DNA of 64,000 nucleotides from Mesobacillus harenae (GCF_013343715.1 NZ_JABUNR010000004.1:62001-126000); one strand, 5' to 3'; positions 34,953 through 45,284 are shown, numbered from the stretch's first letter. The notes: a model not told the origin generated them from the sequence alone. Translations and numbers: made by a program.

Positions 34953-35138
34953 CTAGGGGCGAAAGATAATCAGCTTTCCCCTCGGAGAAGTACACCGGTG
35001 TGTTTTTTCTGATAAACTTTTTTCTTCAATAAGCTTTGCGCCTAGTTCCTTTGCTTCATCATCATTGCTAGCTTGAAAAGATTCATCTAGAATTTTTTCT
35101 CCATTTTTTTCAAATGCTGTTAACTTATAAATTTCCAT
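34953..35138 (-). CDS. yhzD: YhzD-like small protein
   Basis: A 61-residue protein resembling YhzD of Bacillus in length and position (between yhaR and yhaQ). YKLTAFEKNGEKILDESF at the N-terminus, then an acidic helix, and a C-terminal THRCTSPRGKLIIF. Function unknown. It is transcribed opposite to its neighbours. Confidence 0.7.
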   Translation of the reverse strand: MEIYKLTAFEKNGEKILDESFQASNDDEAKELGAKLIEEKSLSEKTHRCTSPRGKLIIFRP

Positions 35139-35280
35139 TTTCTAATCACCCTTATTAAAAAATTCTGATAGTTACCATTATTGTTGCATAATTTCAAAAA
35201 AAGTGCAAAATAAAAATGTGAGTATAAAAGGAATCTTTTTCCACTAAGATTGTATTTAATTATGGTACAGGGGAGTGTAT

Positions 35281-36180
35281 ATGGTGTTAAAGCTTGAAAA
35301 TGTGACTAAGCGTTTTGGCCGCTTTACTGCAGTTGATCAGTTATCTATCGCAATCCCAGAAAAGGAGATGTTCGGGTTTCTGGGAGCCAATGGGGCAGGT
35401 AAAACAACAACATTTCGCATGATTCTTGGGCTGCTTGACCCAAGTGAAGGCGAAATTACCTGGGACGGCAAGCGGGTCGATTATTCAACTAGCCCAAAAA
35501 TTGGTTATCTTCCTGAGGAGCGCGGGCTTTATCCAAAACTTAAGGTAAGGGAACAAATTGTCTATCTTGCAAGATTAAGAGGTATGCAAAAACAGGATGC
35601 ACTAAAGGAGCTAGATTATTGGCTGGAACGTTTTAAGGTTCCTGAATACGCAGGAAAAAAGGTCGAGGAACTGTCAAAAGGGAATCAGCAAAAAATCCAG
35701 TTTCTAGCCGCGGTTATACATAAGCCGAAGCTATTGATCTTAGATGAACCATTTAGCGGATTGGACCCAGTAAATGTGGAGCAGCTAAAGGAAGCGGTAC
35801 TAGAGTTGAAAAATAAAGGCACGACCATTGTATTTTCCAGCCATCGTATGGAGCATGTAGAAGAGATGTGCGAGCATTTATGCATTATGCATAAAGGGAG
35901 TCCCGTTGTTCATGGGTCGTTAAAGGAAATTAAACGGTCTTTCGGAAAGAAAAATTTAGTGGTCCATGCTGATTTTGAATTGTCTGATTTGAAGAATTAC
36001 CCTGGTGTAACAAGAGCAAAGTATACGACTGAGGGTGTTCACTTGCAGATAACCGGTGAGGATGTTGCTGAAAATGTTTTAAAGGATATAGTCAGTAAAG
36101 GGTTTGTTCGGAAATTTGTTTTAGAAGAACCTTCGTTAAATGATATTTTCATAGAGAATGTAGGTGCCTCTTATGAATAA
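35281..36180 (+). CDS. yhaQ: ABC exporter ATPase YhaQ
   Basis: A 299-residue ATP-binding subunit. Walker A GANGAGKTT is at about residues 35-45, the signature is the variant LSKGNQQK, Walker B is LLILDEPFSGLD and the switch histidine is in SSHRMEH. The C-terminal 70 residues are a family-specific extension. It forms an exporter with YhaP; NatA/NatB-type pairs extrude sodium, and YhaQP is considered related. ATG 35281 follows AGGGGAG; an open GTG two codons earlier is less likely. Confidence 0.9.
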   Translation: MVLKLENVTKRFGRFTAVDQLSIAIPEKEMFGFLGANGAGKTTTFRMILGLLDPSEGEITWDGKRVDYSTSPKIGYLPEERGLYPKLKVREQIVYLARLRGMQKQDALKELDYWLERFKVPEYAGKKVEELSKGNQQKIQFLAAVIHKPKLLILDEPFSGLDPVNVEQLKEAVLELKNKGTTIVFSSHRMEHVEEMCEHLCIMHKGSPVVHGSLKEIKRSFGKKNLVVHADFELSDLKNYPGVTRAKYTTEGVHLQITGEDVAENVLKDIVSKGFVRKFVLEEPSLNDIFIENVGASYE

Positions 36181-37426
36181 TTTCTTTATCATTTTAATTC
36201 ATACGTTTTTAACCAAACTGAAAACCAAATCGTTTATTATTACTACTGTGCTAACGATAGTGATTATGCTTGCTTTAACTAATATGCAAAACATTATTAA
36301 CTTTTTCAATGAGGATGGCCAAACAGATACTGTTGCAGTTATTGATGAGACGGGCCAGCTATTCTCACCATTAAAAGAGCAGCTAGAGCCATTAAATGAA
36401 GATCTTAACCTCGAACTCTTCAGCGGCTCTATGGTGGAGGCAGAGGGAGAGGTACAGGCAGGAACATACACAGGGGTTCTGAAACTGAGTTTTGATCAGG
36501 ATAAATTGCCAGAAGGAGCCTATAAATCAAATAGTATGGCAGACTCAGTAATTCCCTCTGACCTCCAAACAAGTCTGCAGCAGCTCAAGACGATGACAGC
36601 GGCCTCACAGATCCAGTTGACTGCAGAGCAGCTTAATAAGCTGTACGAGCCGGTCAAGTTTGAAAGAACAGCGCTTGAGGAGGATGCAAAAACAGAGGAA
36701 GAGCTGAACCAGGCTAGAGGCCTTGTGTACGTTCTGCTTTTTATTATTTATTTTGCCGTAATTATGTATGCAAATATGATTGCAATGGAGGTCGCTACAG
36801 AAAAGTCATCAAGGGTTATGGAGATTCTGATATCAAGTGTTTCTCCTATCAAGCAAATGTTTGCAAAAATCCTTGGAATTGGCCTTCTTAGTCTGACCCA
36901 GCTCGCTGTGCTCCTGGTTGTCGGTTATTTTTCTATTAAGCGCAACCTCAATAATATGCAAGGCGGCTTCTTTGAATTCTTCGGATTTGGAGATGTTCCT
37001 GCTTCAACCATTACGTACGCAGTGATATTCTTTATTCTTGGGTATTTTCTGTATGCTACCCTGGCAGCATTCCTCGGATCGCTAGTAAGCCGTATCGAAG
37101 ACGTCCAGCAGATGATTACACCAATGACCCTATTGGTGGTAGCTGGGTTTATGATGGCAATGTTTGGTTTAAACGAGCCAGAAGCCCCATTTATTAGAAT
37201 CACTTCGTTTATTCCATTTTTCACACCAATGTTAATGTTCCTCCGTGTGGGAATGCTTAATATCCCAATTTGGGAGTCAGCTTTAGGGATTGCGATTCTT
37301 GTTGCGACAATTACTGTCCTCGCCGTATTTGGTGCCCGTGTATATCGTGGCGGAGTATTAATGTACGGACAGTCCAACTCTTTTAAAGATATTAAAAAAG
37401 CACTGCAAATTACTAAAAAAGAATAA
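36173..37426 (+). CDS. yhaP: ABC-2 type exporter permease YhaP
   Basis: A 417-residue membrane subunit of the NatB/ABC-2 type. One N-terminal helix, a large external domain (about 45-185), then five or six helices; EKSSRVMEILISSVSPIKQMFAKI is the hallmark before the second membrane segment. ATG 36173 overlaps the yhaQ stop by eight bases, showing coupling. Probable substrate sodium or cationic compounds by family; not shown here. Confidence 0.9.
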   Translation: MNNFFIILIHTFLTKLKTKSFIITTVLTIVIMLALTNMQNIINFFNEDGQTDTVAVIDETGQLFSPLKEQLEPLNEDLNLELFSGSMVEAEGEVQAGTYTGVLKLSFDQDKLPEGAYKSNSMADSVIPSDLQTSLQQLKTMTAASQIQLTAEQLNKLYEPVKFERTALEEDAKTEEELNQARGLVYVLLFIIYFAVIMYANMIAMEVATEKSSRVMEILISSVSPIKQMFAKILGIGLLSLTQLAVLLVVGYFSIKRNLNNMQGGFFEFFGFGDVPASTITYAVIFFILGYFLYATLAAFLGSLVSRIEDVQQMITPMTLLVVAGFMMAMFGLNEPEAPFIRITSFIPFFTPMLMFLRVGMLNIPIWESALGIAILVATITVLAVFGARVYRGGVLMYGQSNSFKDIKKALQITKKE

Positions 37427-37456
37427 CGAAAGAATAACTTATCAGCCTGACCTTAG

Positions 37457-37630
37457 ACTGCAGACAAACTCTAAGAATTTTGAGTTTGCCTTCGGTCATT
37501 TTATTTTCAAAAAAGTAGAATACTAGTGCTAGTGTGGTTAGATTTCCACTCCGGGCGGTCGCTTTCCACGGGCGGGGCCGAGCCGAGCCGCTTTTTCCCG
37601 CCGGGGTGGTCACCCTCTGCCCCAATCCAA
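37457..37630 (+). repeat. Degenerate family 2 repeat with flanking hairpin
   Basis: GACTGCAGACAAACTC (37457) followed by a hairpin resembles the element at 9279-9328; from about 37538 GATTTCCACTCCGGGCGGTCGC onward resembles a decayed family 2 copy, with CCCCAATCCAA as its far end. The rest of the gap to 38045 shows no gene. Confidence 0.5.
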
Positions 37631-38045
37631 TTTATTGTTTAATCAAGTGACCAATTATGATGAACACAACCAAATAATCAGTTTGATGAGCGTAAACAGA
37701 TAGCCCAGCTGTTGAGGATTAGTTTCACACGGCTACTTAGCTTGAGTAAGCCATTGATTTTTCGGTTTATAAAATAGAACAAATATATACAAGACAAAAA
37801 GATACCCAACAAGCTTCTCGTTGCCCTGTGTCGACAATCTGAACGCGTTAGCCTGATAGGCTAGTTTGAAGAAAATACCAACTACGTACTTGTTCGAGAA
37901 TAGGTTCTATGCGAGCAATTATTCCTCTGTGCTCTGGATATCTATAAAATTACCTCTATATTTAAATTCTCACTATGATAAGAACGTGCATTCGTATTTT
38001 ATGGGTGGTAAAATAGAATAAAAGAAAACTGAGAGGAAAAAGCCT

Positions 38046-39275
38046 ATGAAAGCTATAAAGTTTATCCATGCTGCCGACCTTCATCTAGATAGCCCAATGG
38101 TAGGTCTTAGGCATTTGCCGGCTCAATTGTTCAAACGGCTGCAGGAAAGTACATTTACCGCTTTGGAAAATATCATCAATGCAGCGATTCGATATGAAGT
38201 AGATTTTGTAATTTTAGCTGGAGATTTATTTGACGGTGAGGATCGCAGTATAAGGGCACAGTCACGTTTAATGAAAGAACTGGGCAGACTTTCTAAAAGA
38301 GACATTCCTGTTTATCTAGTACATGGAAATCATGACCATTTAGGAGGATCTTGGGTGAAAATGAGCGTTCCGGAAAATGTTCATGTATTTTTAGAAAATG
38401 TGGAGACTAAGTTCTACGAAAAAAACGATGGAACAGCTGTTCATCTATATGGTTTCAGTTACTCAAAGCGGCATGTGGAGGAACGAATGATTGACTACTA
38501 TGAGCGAGAAGAAGGAGCGGACTTCCATATAGGCATTCTTCACGGGCACTACGAGGGTTCCAGCCAGCATGGAAAATATGCCCCTTTCTTTTTAAAGGAT
38601 TTAACTTCCAAACGATTTGATTATTGGGCACTGGGCCATATTCACCAACGGCTAGTCCTGTCTGAGCAGCCGCCCATTATTTATCCTGGCAATCCTCAGG
38701 GGAGAAACAGAAAGGAACAGGATGAAAAAGGCTGTTATTTAGTAGACTTGAGTTCTGCTGGTTGTTCAACGAAGTTTATCAACACAGCTGATATTGTATG
38801 GAAAGCCGTCTCTGTTGATTGTGGGCAAGTCCGGAATTATGATGATTTGTATAAAGTCTGCAGGGATATAATGGAGGAGACAAGACAAAAAGGCAAAGGA
38901 ACACTGCTTTCATTACATATAAAAGACCTCTCTCTAACTCTAGATAGTTTAACGGAGATTATAGAAAACGGAGAGCTTTTAGAAATACTTAATGATGAAG
39001 AAAAAGATGAGGCATCGTTCGTATGGGTATTCAAATCGGACTATACAGAAGCAATTGATACAAACCGTGATGCCTATAAGGAACAGGGTGATTTTTACTC
39101 GGATCTCTTTTCGGCAATTGACCGATTAGAAAATATAGATGAACCCCTTGAACCGTTATTCCAGCATTCGTCTGCACGGAGATATTTGAGTCAACTATCT
39201 GCAGATGAAAAGGCAGAGCTTCTAAATCAAGCAGAAAAGACGATACTTCAGCTGCTGCACAAAAGCAGCTTTTAA
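38046..39275 (+). CDS. yhaO: Mre11/SbcD-like nuclease YhaO
   Basis: A 409-residue calcineurin-like phosphoesterase. Metal-binding motifs occur in order: AADLHLDSP, ILAGDLFDGED, VHGNHDH, LHGHYEG and LGHIHQR, all expected for Mre11-type nucleases. The C-terminal 130 residues are helical and acidic, possibly contacting the partner. yhaN starts 16 bases downstream, mirroring the SbcD-SbcC arrangement, so the two are likely one DNA-end-processing complex. GAGAGGAAAAAG supports the ATG. Confidence 0.92.
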   Translation: MKAIKFIHAADLHLDSPMVGLRHLPAQLFKRLQESTFTALENIINAAIRYEVDFVILAGDLFDGEDRSIRAQSRLMKELGRLSKRDIPVYLVHGNHDHLGGSWVKMSVPENVHVFLENVETKFYEKNDGTAVHLYGFSYSKRHVEERMIDYYEREEGADFHIGILHGHYEGSSQHGKYAPFFLKDLTSKRFDYWALGHIHQRLVLSEQPPIIYPGNPQGRNRKEQDEKGCYLVDLSSAGCSTKFINTADIVWKAVSVDCGQVRNYDDLYKVCRDIMEETRQKGKGTLLSLHIKDLSLTLDSLTEIIENGELLEILNDEEKDEASFVWVFKSDYTEAIDTNRDAYKEQGDFYSDLFSAIDRLENIDEPLEPLFQHSSARRYLSQLSADEKAELLNQAEKTILQLLHKSSF

Positions 39276-39291
39276 TTAGGGTGGTGATCCG

Positions 39292-42200
39292 ATGAAAATA
39301 GTTGAACTTCATATATATGGCTATGGGAAGTTAGAAAATTATAAGCTGGAAAGTCTCCAGAACCTGCAGATTTTATATGGAGAAAATGAGGCTGGTAAAT
39401 CAACGATTATGTCTTTTATTCAAAGCGTTTTATTTGGTTTTCCAACCAGACAGCAGGCCGAGTTAAGGTACGAACCGAAACATCACTCCAAATATGGGGG
39501 TATGATTAAGGCTGAATTTCACGGAATAGGAACAGCTGTTATTGAACGAGTGAAAGGAAAATCATCAGGTGATGTAACCGTCCTATTAGACAATGGGGAA
39601 ACAGGCGGAGAGGATTTACTCCAGAAGTTATTGGGAAGCATTGATAAAGGCCTTTTTCAGTCCATTTTCTCTTTTAACCTGCAAGGTTTGCAAAATGTCC
39701 AGGGAATTAAAGGGGAGGATTTGGGGAGGTATTTATTTTCTGCAGGTACGCTCGGTACTGATAGCCTTTTTCAGGCTGAAGGGATACTAGAAAAAGAGAT
39801 GGAAAAAAGGTTTAAACCGGGAGGAAGAAGGCCCTCTATTAATGAACAACTAAGGGAATTGCGGCAGCTTCATACTAATCTAAAAAAGGCAGAGGAACAA
39901 AATGACAGGTATCAAGCCTTAGAGATGGAACATGAGGATCTTGAAGGGGAAATTGCGCGATTGAGTGAAACAGAGGACCAGTTACTGAAGCAGGCTAAAG
40001 ACTGGGAGGAGGCCAGGCGCCTGCTGCCAATAATCTTGGAGGAGGAAAAGTTGAACCAGGAACTTTCCCTATTAGGAGAGATTTCGTTTCCGGTTGATGG
40101 AATTCAACGTCTAGACCGGCTGGACCAACATTTAAAACCGATAGAAGCAAGGCTGGCTGCCCTTTATGAACGTGAGGAGGTATTGAGAAACGAAGCCCAG
40201 AATGTGTATCCTGATTTTTCAATCCTTGAATCGGAAGCTGAAATTCATTCAACTTTACAGAGAATCTCAGATTATGAACATTTTGAGAGAGAAAGGCAGG
40301 AACTTCATTCAAAAGCTGAAAACCTTTTTGATGAAATAGAGAGGAACCATGATCAACTTAACCTAAACTTGGATGAAGAATCATTGGCAGCTATAAATAC
40401 AAGTGTATTCGTAAGAGATAAAGCTGAGGAACTGCAAAAAAGGTATACTCGTTTATTGGATAAAAAGCAAGAATTAGAAGATGATTTCCAATCAGAGAAA
40501 ACAGTTCTTGAAGAACTCGAGCATACTGTAGTGGAATTAAAGGGTCAGCTGCTCAGTGAGCAGGAGCATCAGGTTTTGTCGAAAAAAATAATCATTTATG
40601 ATAATAAAAATCTGGCTAAGCAAGAACTGGAACAAATCCGGTCGCAAATTAAAAATATATCATCACGATACAGGATGGAGCATGATCTTATCCATCAGCA
40701 CGATAAAAAGGTAAAACAACAACAGGCTGCCCTCGGCATCTTGTTTTCTCTGCTTTTCCTATATGGCTTTCTACAGCCCAACTGGGTGATAGCAGGTGCT
40801 GGTTTGGCTGGGTTGTTGTTTCTTTTTATCAGCCTAGTTCAAGCTAGGAAAATGCAAACGCCATTCTCTGCCTCAGAGGCTCCTAACGACCTATATGAGC
40901 GGGAAAAAGAACTTTCAGAGCAAGTTAACGAAATGAACAATGGGGACGAAACGAATGCACGGGTGAAACTTTCCCAGGATCAAATGCTGCGGGAACAGGT
41001 TCAATTACAATCCATTAGGCTTAGTGAGCAGAATAAACGATATGAAAAACGAATTAAAGCTTTCGAATTATGGGAATTAGAGTATAACAATCTGGAGCAG
41101 GAAATTTTAAAACTTGGGAATGAGCTTTGTCTCCCTGAAGAGATTAGCCGGAAACATATATATGATGCGTATCTGTTAATTGATAAACAGAAAGGACTTT
41201 ATCGGGAGAGAAAGCGTGCCCGCGAGAGAGCAGATACTTTAGCCTCTTTTCAACAAGAGTTAACCACATCTGTTTCAAAACTGGCCAAAAAGTTTCTAAA
41301 AGAACCTGCACTGCCTATACAAGAAGCTGCTATATCGTTGAGGAAAAGGGTAAAGGAAGAATCAGAAAATCTAATTAAATACGAAGAGACAAAGAAAAAG
41401 CAATCAGAGACAGAGGAAGAAAAACAGACACTAGAAGAAGAAAAACGGCACCTCAGCCAGGAAAGAGCTGCTCTTTTCAAGGAAGCTTTTGCAGAAACAG
41501 AGGACCAGTATCGAAAGGCAGCAAACATGGCTGCTCAGAAAAGGGAGTGGAAAAGGCGCATTTCCGATATTAGCTTCCAACTAAGTTCCGCTCAGTTTGA
41601 CCAACAGGTTAAAAAAGGGATTTTGGAAGGAGTACAGGTTGATCTAAAGATTAATTCTATTAAAAAAACAGTCCTAGAGATAAAGGCGGTACTAGCTGAT
41701 AGGAGAGAAAAGTTAGCCTCAGTTAAACATCAAATGCGCATACTTGAAGAGGGTGGCCTATACGGTGACCTCCTGCATAAGTTTAAACAGCAGAGGCACG
41801 AGTTTGAAGAGGAAGCGAAAGTATGGGGCCGATACGCTCTTGCCAGAGAAGTCTTATCCAAGACGATAGAACAATATAAAACTGAAAGGCTTCCGCAGAT
41901 GCTTTCCAAAGCAGAAGAATACCTCCTGTTTTTGACGAGTGGAAAATATAAAAGAATTATCCCTTTGAAGGAGGGAAGCGGCTTTCAAATCGAACGGGAG
42001 GACCACACCCTATTTTATGCGAATGAGCTTAGCCAAGCAACAACAGAGCAAGTGTATGTATCACTTAGGCTGGCTCTTGCTGTGACGGTTTACGGAAACC
42101 ATGCTTTTCCCATCTTGATAGATGACAGCTTTGTAAATTTTGATCATAATAGAACAAGAAGGATTCTTGAGCTTTTAAAAGGGCTTCCAAACAACCAGGT

Positions 42201-42294
42201 CATTTTCTTTACATGTCACAGCCATTTGACTGAGCAGTTTGAACGTAGTCAAATAATTGAATTAAATGGGCTAGGCAGTAAACTTATAGGGTGA
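39292..42294 (+). CDS. yhaN: Rad50/SbcC-like ATPase YhaN
   Basis: A 1000-residue SMC-like ATPase. Walker A GENEAGKST is at about residues 33-41; long coiled-coil regions fill about 180-460 and 560-860; the C-terminal part has FLTSGKYKR, a signature-like ELSQATTEQVYVSLRLAL and Walker B ILIDDSFVNFD. Between the coils, about 478-516, there is a hydrophobic hairpin of two helices where Rad50 would have its zinc hook; this suggests a membrane-tethered coiled-coil tip. Works with YhaO. AGGGTGGTG supports the ATG. Confidence 0.92.
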   Translation: MKIVELHIYGYGKLENYKLESLQNLQILYGENEAGKSTIMSFIQSVLFGFPTRQQAELRYEPKHHSKYGGMIKAEFHGIGTAVIERVKGKSSGDVTVLLDNGETGGEDLLQKLLGSIDKGLFQSIFSFNLQGLQNVQGIKGEDLGRYLFSAGTLGTDSLFQAEGILEKEMEKRFKPGGRRPSINEQLRELRQLHTNLKKAEEQNDRYQALEMEHEDLEGEIARLSETEDQLLKQAKDWEEARRLLPIILEEEKLNQELSLLGEISFPVDGIQRLDRLDQHLKPIEARLAALYEREEVLRNEAQNVYPDFSILESEAEIHSTLQRISDYEHFERERQELHSKAENLFDEIERNHDQLNLNLDEESLAAINTSVFVRDKAEELQKRYTRLLDKKQELEDDFQSEKTVLEELEHTVVELKGQLLSEQEHQVLSKKIIIYDNKNLAKQELEQIRSQIKNISSRYRMEHDLIHQHDKKVKQQQAALGILFSLLFLYGFLQPNWVIAGAGLAGLLFLFISLVQARKMQTPFSASEAPNDLYEREKELSEQVNEMNNGDETNARVKLSQDQMLREQVQLQSIRLSEQNKRYEKRIKAFELWELEYNNLEQEILKLGNELCLPEEISRKHIYDAYLLIDKQKGLYRERKRARERADTLASFQQELTTSVSKLAKKFLKEPALPIQEAAISLRKRVKEESENLIKYEETKKKQSETEEEKQTLEEEKRHLSQERAALFKEAFAETEDQYRKAANMAAQKREWKRRISDISFQLSSAQFDQQVKKGILEGVQVDLKINSIKKTVLEIKAVLADRREKLASVKHQMRILEEGGLYGDLLHKFKQQRHEFEEEAKVWGRYALAREVLSKTIEQYKTERLPQMLSKAEEYLLFLTSGKYKRIIPLKEGSGFQIEREDHTLFYANELSQATTEQVYVSLRLALAVTVYGNHAFPILIDDSFVNFDHNRTRRILELLKGLPNNQVIFFTCHSHLTEQFERSQIIELNGLGSKLIG

Positions 42295-42437
42295 AGTAAC
42301 AGGAAGATAAGTGAACAATACCCCTGAGAAGGCTCTGCACATGCTGGCAGACATGGGAGGGGACTAAGTAGTCCGTATCCATAAGTAGTCTAAACTAGAA
42401 ACAAGAAAAACAACTAAAGGCGAAGGGAGAGGGCAAA

Positions 42438-43382
42438 ATGAGTAAGGGCATTATCAATTATGAAGTTGGCGAACAGGTCGAAATATTTCTACTAATTAAA
42501 AGTTCTATAAAAGGAATCGCCAGCAATGGGAAACCTTTTTTATCTCTAGTACTTCAGGATCAATCAGGTGATATTGAGGCAAAGCTATGGGACGTTTCTG
42601 AAGGTGATGAAACAAGATATGGTCCAGAAAATATTGTGAAAATCTCGGGAGACATTCATAATTACCGGGGAAGGAACCAGCTTAAAATCAGGCAGCTGCG
42701 TCCTGCTTCCGCCTCTGACTCTGTCAAACTATCTGACTTTCTGGAAACAGCTCCTGTAAGTCGGGATGAAATGGCAAGCAAACTTACACAATATATCTTT
42801 GATATGAAGAATCCTAACATTCAAAGAATTACCCGGCATTTGCTAAAAAAGCATCAGAAGGAGTTTATGGATTATCCTGCTGCAACTAAAAATCACCATG
42901 AATTTGTTTCTGGTCTTGCCTACCATGTTGTGAGCATGTTAGACCTTGCAAAATCAATAGCCGGTCTTTACCCGAGCTTGGATAAAGACTTGTTATATGC
43001 GGGTGTGATATTACATGACCTTGGAAAAGTTATGGAACTTTCCGGACCAGTTTCAACAACCTATACAATAGAAGGAAACCTTCTTGGTCATATTACAATA
43101 ATGGTTAATGAAATAGGAAAAGCAGCAGATGAGCTCGGAATTGGCGGTGAAGAGGTCATGGTTCTCCAGCACCTCGTTTTATCTCACCACGGAAAAGCAG
43201 AATGGGGAAGCCCAAAACCTCCAATGATTAAGGAAGCTGAAATTCTTCATTATATCGATAATCTTGATGCAAAGATGAATATGCTCGACCGTGCTTTATC
43301 AAGGGTGAAACCAGGGGAATTCTCTGAACGGGTTTTTGCTCTGGAAAACCGTTCTTTTTACAAACCAGTGTTCCACAAATAA
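42438..43382 (+). CDS. yhaM: 3'-5' exoribonuclease YhaM
   Basis: A 314-residue exonuclease. The N-terminal OB-fold (about 15-90) includes [19 protein letters not shown] and binds nucleic acid; the C-terminal HD domain has [13 protein letters not shown], and ILHDLGK with the metal-binding HD pair at about 192. The length equals YhaM of B. subtilis, which trims RNA 3' ends and also handles single-stranded DNA. GAAGGGAGAGGG precedes the ATG. Downstream of yhaN in the same direction. Confidence 0.96.
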   Translation: MSKGIINYEVGEQVEIFLLIKSSIKGIASNGKPFLSLVLQDQSGDIEAKLWDVSEGDETRYGPENIVKISGDIHNYRGRNQLKIRQLRPASASDSVKLSDFLETAPVSRDEMASKLTQYIFDMKNPNIQRITRHLLKKHQKEFMDYPAATKNHHEFVSGLAYHVVSMLDLAKSIAGLYPSLDKDLLYAGVILHDLGKVMELSGPVSTTYTIEGNLLGHITIMVNEIGKAADELGIGGEEVMVLQHLVLSHHGKAEWGSPKPPMIKEAEILHYIDNLDAKMNMLDRALSRVKPGEFSERVFALENRSFYKPVFHK

Positions 43383-43398
43383 AGAGTTAAATAATGAA

Positions 43399-43425
43399 AT
43401 GCCCTCCTTGAGAGAGGGCATTTTT
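43399..43425 (+). terminator. Terminator after yhaM
   Basis: ATGCCCTC pairs with GAGGGCAT, then five T. Confidence 0.9.
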
Positions 43426-43519
43426 GCGTTGTATAGAATGGCGTTGATGCATATTATTTCATAAGCCGCATATCCATGTATAGAAAACATGGACAACCTA
43501 TAGAACGGGGGAAAAAAGA

Positions 43520-43711
43520 ATGGCGGTTCCACTTTGGATATTTGCGGTAATTGCTGGGATCATTTTCAGCGCTATTATGGCAGTTAAGACAGGTCGGGAA
43601 GAAAGACTGCAAGAAATGGAAATTATTCAAAGAGAAGGGGAAATATACATGAAACGCCTGGAAAAAGAAAAGGAAAACAGAGGGGGGAAAGAGCATTCTC
43701 TTGGTGCCTAG
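43520..43711 (+). CDS. yhaL: Sporulation protein YhaL
   Basis: A 63-residue protein with one N-terminal membrane helix (about 4-22) and a charged helical tail (REERLQEMEIIQREGEIY). Position between yhaM and prsA and overall form match B. subtilis YhaL, a sporulation protein of unknown mechanism. The ATG follows GGGGGAAAAAAG. Confidence 0.85.
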   Translation: MAVPLWIFAVIAGIIFSAIMAVKTGREERLQEMEIIQREGEIYMKRLEKEKENRGGKEHSLGA

Positions 43712-43755
43712 AATAAGTATAAGTCTGTAATGACATTATTTTAAATATTACAGAA

Positions 43756-43800
43756 AAAAAGACTCTATCCGTTAGATTTTAAGGGATAGAGTCTTCTTTA
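43756..43800. terminator. Bidirectional terminator between yhaL and prsA
   Basis: AAAGACTCTATCC pairs with GGATAGAGTCTT, with A/T runs on both sides. Confidence 0.9.
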
Positions 43801-43835
43801 TAAACAATCTTCATAAGCTTAAGGGCTTGTCTAGA

Positions 43836-44708
43836 TTATTGTTGAACCGCTGGTGCTGGTTCTAAAACACCTTCTAAATCCTCGTCCTTTACTTTAACAT
43901 TTGCGTTCTCTAATTCACGCTGCATTGCTTCCTGAAACTTTTCTTGATCTAACTTTGAAAGTTTGACTTCATATTCTAGGTCGTCTTTCATTTCTTCGAA
44001 AGATTGTTTTTCTTTCTTTTCAGTGACCTGAATGATGTGCCAGCCGTGTTGGGTTTCTACAGGCTCGCTGATTTCGTTTACATCCAATGAATACGCAGCT
44101 TCTTCAAATTCCGGCACCATTTTCCCAGGTCCAAAGAATCCAAGATCTCCACCTTGTTCTGCGGAAAGTGTATCAGTGGAATGTTCTGTAGCAAGTTCTT
44201 CGAAGTTACCTCCGTTGTCTAGCTCTGCCTTAATTTCCTCTGCTTTTGCCTTATCTTTTACAAGGATATGGCGTGCCTTGATTTCAGGCTTGTACTCTTC
44301 ATAACGTGCCTGTATCTCTTCTTCAGTCGCTTCAACATCTTTTAGTGCTGCTTTTTCCATTAGAAGCTGATCTTTTAAAACCTCTTTAAGCTCTTCTTCA
44401 TCTGCAATTTGATTAGAGGCTAGAACCTGATCAAAGTTAGGGCCTAATTCTGCTTTTAATTCTTCGACCTTTTCGGTTAACTCGTCATCAGTGACTTCAT
44501 ACTTATCAGATAATACTTTCGTATATAAAAGCTCCTGAAGGGTTTGCTGTCCATATCTTTCTTTCATTACTTCATAAAGCTCTTGCTGTGTAATGTTACC
44601 GGCATCAGAACTTACAACCACTTCTGAGTTACCGTTATCATCATTATTACACGCACTTAAGCTTATAACCCCGGCTGCGAGTGACAGGGATAAAATCCAT
44701 TTTTTCAT
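43836..44708 (-). CDS. prsA: Foldase lipoprotein PrsA
   Basis: A 290-residue lipoprotein acting outside the membrane to fold exported proteins. Signal peptide with lipobox LSAC, the lipidated cysteine at residue 20. A central parvulin-type prolyl isomerase domain (about 135-230) includes ARHILVKDKAKAEEI, GGDLGFFGPGKMVPEFEEAA and TQHGWHIIQV. The flanking acidic helices form the chaperone part. ATG 44708 follows TAGGAGTG; an upstream open extension is rejected because it would bury the signal peptide. Confidence 0.96.
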   Translation of the reverse strand: MKKWILSLSLAAGVISLSACNNDDNGNSEVVVSSDAGNITQQELYEVMKERYGQQTLQELLYTKVLSDKYEVTDDELTEKVEELKAELGPNFDQVLASNQIADEEELKEVLKDQLLMEKAALKDVEATEEEIQARYEEYKPEIKARHILVKDKAKAEEIKAELDNGGNFEELATEHSTDTLSAEQGGDLGFFGPGKMVPEFEEAAYSLDVNEISEPVETQHGWHIIQVTEKKEKQSFEEMKDDLEYEVKLSKLDQEKFQEAMQRELENANVKVKDEDLEGVLEPAPAVQQ

Positions 44709-45037
44709 ATGAACACTCCTAAAAAAAATTGTAGTGGCTATCCAAATCCACAACTTTTACTATATCACAAATTTCCAGAAGTACAAAAACAATATTTTAG
44801 TGTGAATTTTATGGTTGATCTGGGCTATCGTCCACCCACTTCTAAGTATCTGTCATAACATATAACAAACAGCCAAGGGGATTAAGTTCCTGAAACAGGG
44901 ATCTGATGGAATTACGTGACTTTAAGTCTGATTCGGCCTTTTGGTTAGAACAAATTAGGTAATATCGGGACACCTGCCTATTCCCAATAAAAAGTTTTGA
45001 ATAAGATATCATATCCAGCTTTAAAGGAGGTGTTATT

Positions 45038-45121
45038 ATGAGCGGAGCATACGGAGGAGGATTTGCGTTAATCGTAGTCCTGTTCATTTTGTTAATCATT
45101 GTCGGCGCAGCCTGGCTTTAA
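45038..45121 (+). CDS. YjcZ-family sporulation micro-protein
   Basis: A 27-residue ORF: MSGAYGGGFALIVVLF followed by LLIIVGAAWL-like hydrophobic residues. This glycine-rich start plus single membrane helix is the YjcZ-family pattern. AAAGGAGG lies eight bases before the ATG and a GC-rich terminator follows. Probably expressed during sporulation; it is too short for routine gene calling. Confidence 0.85.
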   Translation: MSGAYGGGFALIVVLFILLIIVGAAWL

Positions 45122-45153
45122 TTAAGGGCTGAGTGAAATTTGTATAGAGAAGG

Positions 45154-45187
45154 ACCCGCCGGACAGATCTGTCTGGGCGGGCTTCTT
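45154..45187 (+). terminator. Terminator after the YjcZ-type gene
   Basis: CCCGCCGGACAGA pairs with TCTGTCTGGGCGGG (one bulge), followed by CTTCTT. Confidence 0.75.
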
Positions 45188-45242
45188 CCTGGAGGATTGG
45201 GCCTTTAATTGGACTTCAACCCTGTGAACACCAAGGTTACAC

Positions 45243-45280
45243 ACAAAAAAAGCGGTGAGAATTCTCACCGCTTTTTTTGT
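45243..45280. terminator. Perfect 38-bp palindrome, bidirectional terminator
   Basis: ACAAAAAAAGCGGTGAGA and its exact complement meet at GAATTC. T runs leave the stem on both strands, so it can terminate the leftward small membrane gene and any readthrough from the left. Confidence 0.9.
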
Positions 45281-45284
45281 GCCG

